Assembly (NCBI GenBank): GCA_022605425.2 | Contig: CM061250.1 | Location: 682,001 to 746,000, forward strand | Length of the DNA stretch: 64,000 nt | DNA from: Hamiltosporidium tvaerminnensis | Lineage: Eukaryota > Microsporidia > Dubosqiidae | Direction of reading: 5' to 3' | Shown: one piece after another, positions 56,039 through 64,000 of the stretch | How the letters are laid out: each line of letters starts with the position of its first letter | Position numbering within the stretch: the first letter of the stretch is position 1 | Translations under genes and position numbers: made by a program | Notes under the pieces: generated by a model | Databases searched by the model: none | The model's input: only the letters and a program-made list of their open reading frames with translations | What the model was told of the DNA's origin: nothing

Positions 56039-59000
56039 ATCATGAAATCAATATTAACGAATTGGATGTGTATGCTAAAAATACAATATCGGTTCACACA
56101 TCCAGTGAATGCCGGGTTTCGGATATTTTTCGTAAAATTACCAAGTGTTTCGCTAATTTTAAGTTTAGATATATTAAAAGAGATTTAACTTTACTTTAAT
56201 AACTCAAAATGAAGGGAATTCCTAAATAATACATATTAAAGTATCTTTTATTTCTTAAAATTTTACTAATCTTCATTCTCTAGTTTTACGTTTATAAATT
56301 TAACTATAGATTCGTGGTTTTATAAACATTTTCCACTTCGTTTTTGTCTCAAAGAATAGTATAAATTCGAGATACCTGTCTACTTCTTTTATAATATCCA
56401 ATGTTTTTAATAATTCGAAATGTTTATATTTTCATCAAGTTGTAGTCAGAAATCAATGTGCCATTAAAACCCTGATTTTTAATTTAGATTAATAGACAAT
56501 AACACAAGCACTTTTTAAAAGTATACTATGTGTTTTTTTCAGCGTAATCTAGATTTTTATATACTTTTCTTTTATAAATTGTGATTCCTTTAATATCGTT
56601 ACATATGAAGCGACAAAATATTATATCTACGACATGCAATTTAACCAAAACTTTTCTCTCTGTTTTTAAATCTACAGCTATGCATTCTAATAATATAAAA
56701 ATTTATAGATGATTTTTTAAAAATAATTAGAGCTCAATCGATCATCATGTATTTTGTAGATTGGAATCTTATTCATGATGTGTTTGTTTGAGTTAAACTT
56801 CATAAATTATTTTTCATAGATTATATTTTTGCAGAACGATTTCTAAAAAAACTTACACCAGTATTTTGTTTTTGAAGATATTTTCACTCATGTGTATTTC
56901 ATATGAAATTCAGATACTTTAATCTCGTTTTTTTTCTTTAATTCGGGTTTTTGCGCCTATTATAGTCTTATTAATGAATAATATTTATTCAATCCTTAAA
57001 TGTGATGCATTTCGTTTGATCTACAAAAAATATTTTTATATAAAAACCAGCAATCGGTAGATTTTTATAATATATTTTCATTTTAAAGAAAACTAGGATT
57101 ATCATGCAATGATTCTTTCTTTCACTTCAGGATAAATTATGTTCTTATTTATAATTCTTGCCATAATTTATTCTGTCCCCCCCTGTCGAAAAATAGAAAA
57201 GGCTGTAAATAAAGGCTATCGTCTCAGATCCAAACCAATTTTTTCGTTTTTAAAAAGAAATTAAAAATTTTCAATGTTTCGACTAGATTCTAATATTCTA
57301 TATGCTCGATTTTAGAAGAATCTCTTACTAAAAATGTACGTAATTTTTTGTTATTACTTTATTATGTCCCCCTCTAGTTCTTTATTCTATCCCCATCTTG
57401 TTCTTTATTGCATTTCCTTATTAAATCGTTTATATTAAGGGGAAATTCGGTAATAAAAACCGTAAAAAAAATATTTTTTTGAAACCTTTAATTTAAAGTA
57501 TATTTTTAGTAACTCATGTCTTTTTTCATTATTTTTTAAAATTTTCATATTTTTTCATTAAAATACAAAAATGTTTCATATATAAAAGAAAAGTAAAAAA
57601 ACCCAGTGAGAAGACTTGAATATAAAGAATGTAATAAAAGAAAACTACATTAAATTCAAATGTTTTGTAGTTTGAAATGATTTTTCTTAAGTTTATTTTT
57701 TTTTTTTTAAATCTTTTTTTTAATTTTTTTATAACTTCTTTTAATTTTTTTCATTTGCGTGTTTTCTACTCTTTTTAAAATAGTTTCAATTTATTTTTTT
57801 AATTTTCATAATCTTTTTTTAATATATTTACAAATTCCTTTGGTTTAGAATCGTTTTTTTCATTAGAATTCTTTAATTGATCACGAAATATATATTTTCT
57901 CGTCAGACCACTCGTTTCCCGGCAAAAAAGACAAAAATACTATTTTTTTGAGCTCCTATCCAATTTAGCGAATGTGGGAATCAGCTTGATTTATCCTTTG
58001 GTCAGGGTAAAATTCAGCAGGGGGAGTCAATATGAAATACGACAATTCATACAAAATTTTACAGGATATCAATATTTAATAAAAAATTATAGATTTGTAC
58101 AGTAAGTTAGATTGCAAAATGATGATTCTTGATAGTAATACCATGATAAGAATTTATAATCTAACTCAAATATTTACAGTTTTTAGATTAAATAAAGAAA
58201 CCGCCCCACATATATAATCGCGCACGTTTTATCCTTAGTATTTGGCACCTTTTTAATATCATATCAGCCGAAATTTATAAAAAAAATACAGTTCGTGTTT
58301 GTGAAGATATACTATGAATATGAAAGTATTCTTAGAAAGTGAAATTACATAAGGAAATTATGTGATGCAAATCGAATCTCATATATATGCAAGATATTCT
58401 AGTATGTTTGTAAAGCTTTAGACGAAAATACAAACATTTTTTATGTCTTAGAGTATCAATATCTTTTACTGTGGTATAGTTTGGTATTTAGATTAAAACA
58501 TCTCGAAATTATTGATTGATTTGAACCTTAAATTCTCAGAAAAAAGATTTGGGAACTTTAATATCGTAATCCTAACAAAATCTTACAGAAGAATAAAATT
58601 AAAATAAATTTTACATTTGAATTCTCTTTAAGTGAAGTTTAATGTTTAGATATTTAAGATTAATATTATTTTGGATATGAGTTATGTAATATGCTAATCC
58701 ATAACTAAGAAGTCTATTTAATAAAATTTGTTACATTTAACGCATTTTCATCTGATAGTTTTCTGTTTTAATTTGGTGTATTGATTGTAAAATATTAAAA
58801 AAATATCAAATTATTACTTGTTTGTTGGGATCTGATAAGATTTCAAAATTTGTTTAAACATGTAATTTTACACATATTTGTCAGATAAACCATTTTTAAA
58901 AGCGTATATATTCATATCTGGTGTTTGATTTTATCTTTAAAAATAAAAATTTGCTATAATATTTCGAAAACCAAAGGCTTCTCAATTAGTCATTTTTGAT

Positions 59001-61828
59001 CACATTAATATTTATATTTATAAGAAATAATAGTTTATAATTCTCTTAAGACCAGTAAATCCTAATATTGTTTCTAAATTTTACCATCTAAATTACAATA
59101 AAACTATATAGATTATTGTCTGAAAAAAAACTAATGAATAGATTCTTACGGCTTTAAAATTATAGTATATTTTATATAGAATGAAGAATAAGATGTTTAT
59201 ATGTGATTTAATCCTCAGAACTCGTTCTTAGGTAATAAAACAAAGCAATATAAAGAAAACTTTGGAAATTTGCTAAATTTTCAATTGTATAATTTAATAT
59301 TCGCTAAATGTTTAATCGTTTAATTTAATTCATTTAAATTATTGAATTAAACAATTTTCTGTTTATAAATAATAAAGAAAATTAAAGAATTATTTTTTAT
59401 TCAGAAAATATATATTTGTTATTTCTATACTTTTTTTACGTTCAAATTATAATTTAAATCTTCAAATAAATTCTAAATGGTTTTCGACAATTTTATAAAC
59501 CTACAATATAATTAAAATTTTGTTTCATTTAAATTTTACTATTGAATTTGAGGTTTGTAGACAATTGTAGATTTTCTTCCCAGTTAAAACATATATTTTA
59601 CACAAAAAAATATAATGAAACTTATAAGTACCTAACTCTTAAAATATTTCGATATATTTTTCGGACTTTTAACTGTTACCGTGCCATATAAAGACATAAG
59701 AATTTTGTGATAATATTTAAAACGCTAAAAAATTATCGCATTTTGTATTTCGATGTTGCTAACTATAAATTTTTATAAAATATTTCTTAATTTATATACT
59801 TATGATCTGAAATCGATTTTTGTCTAAATACTTCGACAATAATATATCAATTCATAAATTTTTAAATGAAATAAAAACTATTTACAAATATAAATCATGA
59901 ACAAATACAATCATACAATAACATAATAAATATTTTCTTATTCCTACTACCTCTCGCCTGTAAAACAATACATAACTTATGAAGATAAACTTTATTTGAT
60001 ATCTCATGGCAAATAAAATTCTTTTAAAGCGACTTTGAGTGCTATTTATCTATTTTTTTTAGTAAAATAAAATTTCTTATTATTTTTAATGGATTTCTGT
60101 ATATCGTATTTCCGCAGTAGAGGTTAAGAAAATTTTACGAGTATATAAGCAATAATTCTAAATACCGTTTTTATACATTCATTTTAACCTATTTTTTTAA
60201 AGAAAATTCTAGAGCCACAAAACACGTGTAAAAAAAATTCATACTTAAAAACTAGTTTTTTATGATATTTGATCTAAGAATATGTTGTTTTGGATTATTC
60301 GGTTTATATTTATACTAGTTTACAAGAAATCTCAAAAAGATGCTAAAGAAAATTAAATTTCTAAATTCAATCTAAGTAACTAATTTCATAGTTGACTTTA
60401 AATACATAACCATGCGTTTAATTTTCTTAAAAATATTAAGAGAACTGGAAAAAATTGCCCGCTGATTTTGAAAAAAAGAAATATATAATAAGTAAGAACT
60501 GATAATGGATGTATTGAAAACTGTTCGTTGGTGATATTTTTTAGTTTTGTACATTTGACAAACATTTAGAGTATATTTAAAAATTCTTTAAATATATTCG
60601 TAAGATGGCAACTGATTTTGTTTTTTTTTATTGAAAAGGCTTTATTTATTTATAAAACTATCAATGAACTTTTACCCCGATTGATTTGATTGAAATAGAT
60701 ATGATGTTTTATTAGATCTGGTTAAATTAAAAAAATACAAAAATTTTGATAGCGGATGCTTTGATATTTGTAACATTATATATTGCTTCCCAAGCTTTCT
60801 TCTATATATCACCAAAATAAAGATGCATCGATATGTTCTAGTATTTAAAAAAAGTTGTAAGATTTTATTTTTTTTGATCTCTTATTATAAAACATCGTTT
60901 TTTTGAGGTAATAATGAAGTTGCGTGAGTAGCCATAAGATTAGGAGATTGTAGGTTGATAAATTAATGCGAAGATTGTAAACAGATTTATTCAATAGAGA
61001 GTCAATATGAACATAGTGATATTTAAGAAGGAAGGTCTTATCAAATTAAAATATTTATATTCTAACTATTTTGAGAGCCGCGACACCGTAAAAAAATATA
61101 GTATAAATATAATAAAAAATTCCTATAAAAGTTTTGTCAGAGATTTATACCTAGGAAATACATTATAGAGGTCACGACTGCTTTGATTTATTTGCTCTAC
61201 ATGTATTTTATAGTCTAAGTAAGAGGTGACGTGACAATATGTCCCAGTACACATAAAATAGTTATAATCAGAAGTCGAAATGATAACTTTAGTTTCGTTT
61301 ATAAACTTGAAAAAAAAAATTGAATATTTGAGTCTTTTTAAACCGGATAAAAAGCCTGAATTCAAAAAGAAACTCATTCAATTTTTCACAATAAAAAAAA
61401 CGGTGTTGCAGATACAAAATATGGAGGTATAGTAAGAAAAAATATATGTAATTAAAATAGGAGGTTATTATGTTAAGAATAACATGATGCCTTTAGACAA
61501 AATATAAACAACTGAACATATTGAGTCTTTATTTCCAAAAATTAAATTATGACAAATTAAATATTAATTTGAATCGAAAACATATTTAAATAATAATAAA
61601 ACTTGAATTTAAACATAAATTAACGTAAATCTAGAATATATAATCATAAAGAAATTATTTTGAGAGATAAATAGAATATTTTCGACATATTTTGGTAAAA
61701 TCATATTAAAGCCTAAATATATCTCAAAAATTATCTAAGGATACGGATTGTATTTTATTTTAGCTTTTTAAAATTTTTATTTGCGTTAAATTATTTATAA
61801 TTGTAAATATTTTCTTAAATATTTTTAT
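56039..61828. other. Long gene desert
   Basis: 5.8 kb of AT-rich sequence. T-rich runs at 57680-57850; short C-runs with repeated TTTATTCTGTCCCC-like words (57165-57190, 57355-57420); a slightly GC-richer patch at 57900-58030. Minus-strand open frames of 60 and 84 codons (60554-60372; 61377-61123) have no recognisable content. Nothing supported as a gene. Confidence 0.45.
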
Positions 61829-64000
61829 TTAACTTAATATAGATGGATAGAGCTCCCAACCAAATTCTGTTTGTATTAAAATTCGAATATCATCTGGAAT
61901 TTTACAATTACATGTATCAATTGATTGTAATTTTTTCAAATATTGTTTCTTCAAATAATATAAACTAGAGCGATCTATGCTACAAAGAGAGATACTCAAA
62001 TGTAATAGAAAATTTAAATTTCTCAATGCGATTAAATCTTTTTTGTTTAAATTTAAATCATAAATATATAGTTCTTTGATTTTATATACTTTATTTGGCA
62101 GAAATATATCATGAAAATGGCAGTTTTGAAATTCACAACGCGAAATATCCAAGACTTCACAATTGTACATATTAGATATGCAATTGATATCGTTAGGAGA
62201 AAGAGAATTATCTGAATATGTAAAATATTTTATATTTTTAAGATAATCAACATTTAATTCTAGTAAATGGAGTGAATTCGCAGAAAAATTACAAAAACTA
62301 AATTCAAGTATTTTCAATTTTGAATTTTTTCCTTCAATTTTGATGGGTATTTTAGATAGATCTCTACATTTAAAGCATATAGTGTGCAGGTTTGGATTTT
62401 TTATAACGAAAGAATTTGCAAAACCTGCCCACACAGAGCTTTCAATGTTTAAAATCTTAAGATTTTTATATAGTTGGATGGTTAAAAATATATCATAAGC
62501 ATTATCGCAATTTTCAATTGTTAAATTTTCAAGTTTATTTGCAAATTTTATACTGGAAAAATTAATATAGTTTATGAAGGAAAATGTGCAGTTTTTAAAG
62601 CTTAGCGATTTTAGATTTTTAAAATTATAAATTATAAGGAATTCGTAGTAACCTAAATATAAATTATCTAGGTGTAGCTTTTTAAGAATAGAATTATATT
62701 TTGGTATACATATTGGAAGAAATGAGAAGGATAGAGTAGAATTTTGCGATTTTAACGTAATATCTTCTAATTTTTTAAAATTTGCTATTGTACTAGAGAA
62801 ACCTTTAAAACTTGCGTAAATAAAACAAATTGAGATTTTTCTTAAAATCAAATAATATTTCGAAGGAAATATTAGATTATCAAAAAGTTCTAAAATCGCT
62901 CGTTTTTTTTACTGATAAATTTAAATTTTGAAGACCTGGAAATAATTTCACAAAAATTTGTACGTAAATTCATAGAAGATACGCTAATATCCAGAACTTT
63001 TAGATTAATTAATTTACCGCTCAAGTATTTTGGAAAAAAAGATTCTTATGCTTTATAGATATATCAAGTAACACTAAATGTTCTAAAGCCGTAAACCAAT
63101 CGAGAAGTCGTAGATTATTTTTTGTCAAAAATGAATTTTGTATTTCTAATTTTTTAATTTCTTTAAAGACTTTTATACGCCTCAAATTAAGTAAAATTAA
63201 CCCAATTTTGTCTGTATAACCAATTACTATCGAGTAAATCGGGTTTGAAAATAATTTATTAAAACAAGATATTTTTTTTGTATCGACTAAATGCAAATCA
63301 TTTAAATATATACTTGTTATGTTTTTGAAATGAAATAAAAAATACAATTTTGTCCATTCGTTACCCCTTAATATGTAATCGTGCATTTTCTTTAATATTT
63401 TACCTGTAATCTTAAGTTTCTGATCTTCCTCGATTGCTTTTTTGTCGAATATACCTTTAAGGTTTTTTATATTTTTTACACAAAAAAAATTAACTTCAAA
63501 ATATGCATCTAGCATTCTAGAAATTATCCATTCAAAATAAGTAGAATCGAATCTTTCTTTATACAATATAACTTGATTGATACCATGGTACAGTATATTT
63601 CCAGGTATATGAATCATGTAACTTTTAAGAACTTTATAAAAGTTTTTGTCTTTATAGATATCAATAATATATGAAAAATATATCAGATCTAAGAATTTAT
63701 AGATTTTGAGGTTTGCAATCATATAGTCGAAATCAGAAAAAGTCTTCAAGCAATATTTAAAATCTATCGAATATAAATTTTGATGCAAATAAATTCTTTT
63801 TGGAACTTTTGAAATTAAAAATAACCTATTTGGAGATGGTTTCAAACAAATATTATTTGGAAAGGAAATCATAATTGTGGTAAGTTTGAAATGCTTTTTG
63901 TTTCCATTTCTATTTGGACATATAAATTGGTGTCGCGAAAAAAAATGTAAGCCTTTACATATTTTCAAAGTGTTGTTTTCTTCAGAACAAAAACCGTATT
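61829..64000 (-). pseudogene. LRR protein, second family member (frame-broken, 5' end beyond window)
   Basis: Minus strand; the N-terminus runs off the right edge. The part from 64000 to about 63010 encodes residues matching the LRR protein at 34942 with only about four changes in 310 (for example Ser to Asn, Ile to Phe). The part below about 62830 (340 aa to the stop at 61829) is a related but clearly different LRR sequence (LRKISICF, LKSLSFKNCTF, LENLTIENCD, LKILNIESS, LQSIDTCNC). Between them three one-base indels break the frame: T7 instead of T8 (near 63035), and two extra bases at about 62940 and 62890. The gene is thus a chimera of a near-identical N-half and a divergent C-half, inactive as written unless the indels are consensus errors. 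Confidence 0.8.

Noticed and set aside
1-64000. rRNA genes, tRNA genes, CRISPR arrays
   Set aside because: None seen by eye. Tandem arrays present are satellites without spacer diversity. A tRNAscan/Infernal run would be decisive.

Overview
The window looks like a microsporidian nuclear chromosome segment, very AT-rich and gene-poor. Three things point there: reduced eukaryotic genes (HSP90, a TAF7-like TFIID subunit, a tomosyn/Lgl-like propeller protein) without recognisable introns; short CCC motifs just upstream of several start codons, a known microsporidian promoter feature; and large leucine-rich-repeat (LRR) proteins beside abundant non-LTR retrotransposons. A TE-rich species such as Hamiltosporidium (Daphnia parasite) would fit, but the species is a guess.

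Layout. 1-12 kb: a duplicated membrane-anchored protein gene (1-512 and 6557-7251, minus), a near-complete R2/R4-type LINE with a restriction-like endonuclease (769-4565), a ~740-bp non-coding interspersed repeat (4787-5517), LINE relics, and TAF7 (8934-9623, plus). 12-19 kb: transposon graveyard, with a DDE-integrase relic and a long APE-type LINE relic, plus two AT-rich foldback repeats. 19.5-25.7 kb: one large minus-strand gene, read here as a tomosyn/Lgl-like double beta-propeller protein ending in an R-SNARE motif. It is swollen by coding minisatellites and split by a second copy of the LINE, which has a 12-bp target-site duplication. 25.7-28.8 kb: simple and tandem repeats. 28.9-31.2 kb: HSP90, followed by tandem arrays. 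35-37 kb: an intact 772-aa LRR gene. 37.7-37.9 kb: a 162-bp 5'-truncated LINE with a perfect 11-bp duplication. 42-44 kb: a decayed LRR copy. 45-51 kb: LINE relics and two more copies of the ~740-bp repeat, one with a perfect 11-bp duplication. 54.9-56.0 kb: an orphan, probably secreted protein. 61.8-64 kb: a second LRR gene running off the right edge. Long stretches between (37.9-42, 46.9-49.5, 56-61.8 kb) show no supportable gene.

Two cautions. Several clearly conserved genes (HSP90, TAF7, the tomosyn-like gene, the membrane-protein gene) carry one-base frameshifts, some in homopolymers, which suggests consensus errors as much as gene death. The LINE copy at 22957-25132 is interrupted by runs of A or T that replace retrotransposon sequence, several of them at exactly the right length; these are masking or assembly artefacts and the poly-F and poly-K reading frames there are not proteins.

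The genes do not form an operon or pathway. The main stories are retrotransposition (LINE plus a possible non-autonomous partner), gene-family duplication with sequence exchange (LRR and membrane proteins), and a vesicle-fusion regulator hidden by frameshifts and an insertion.
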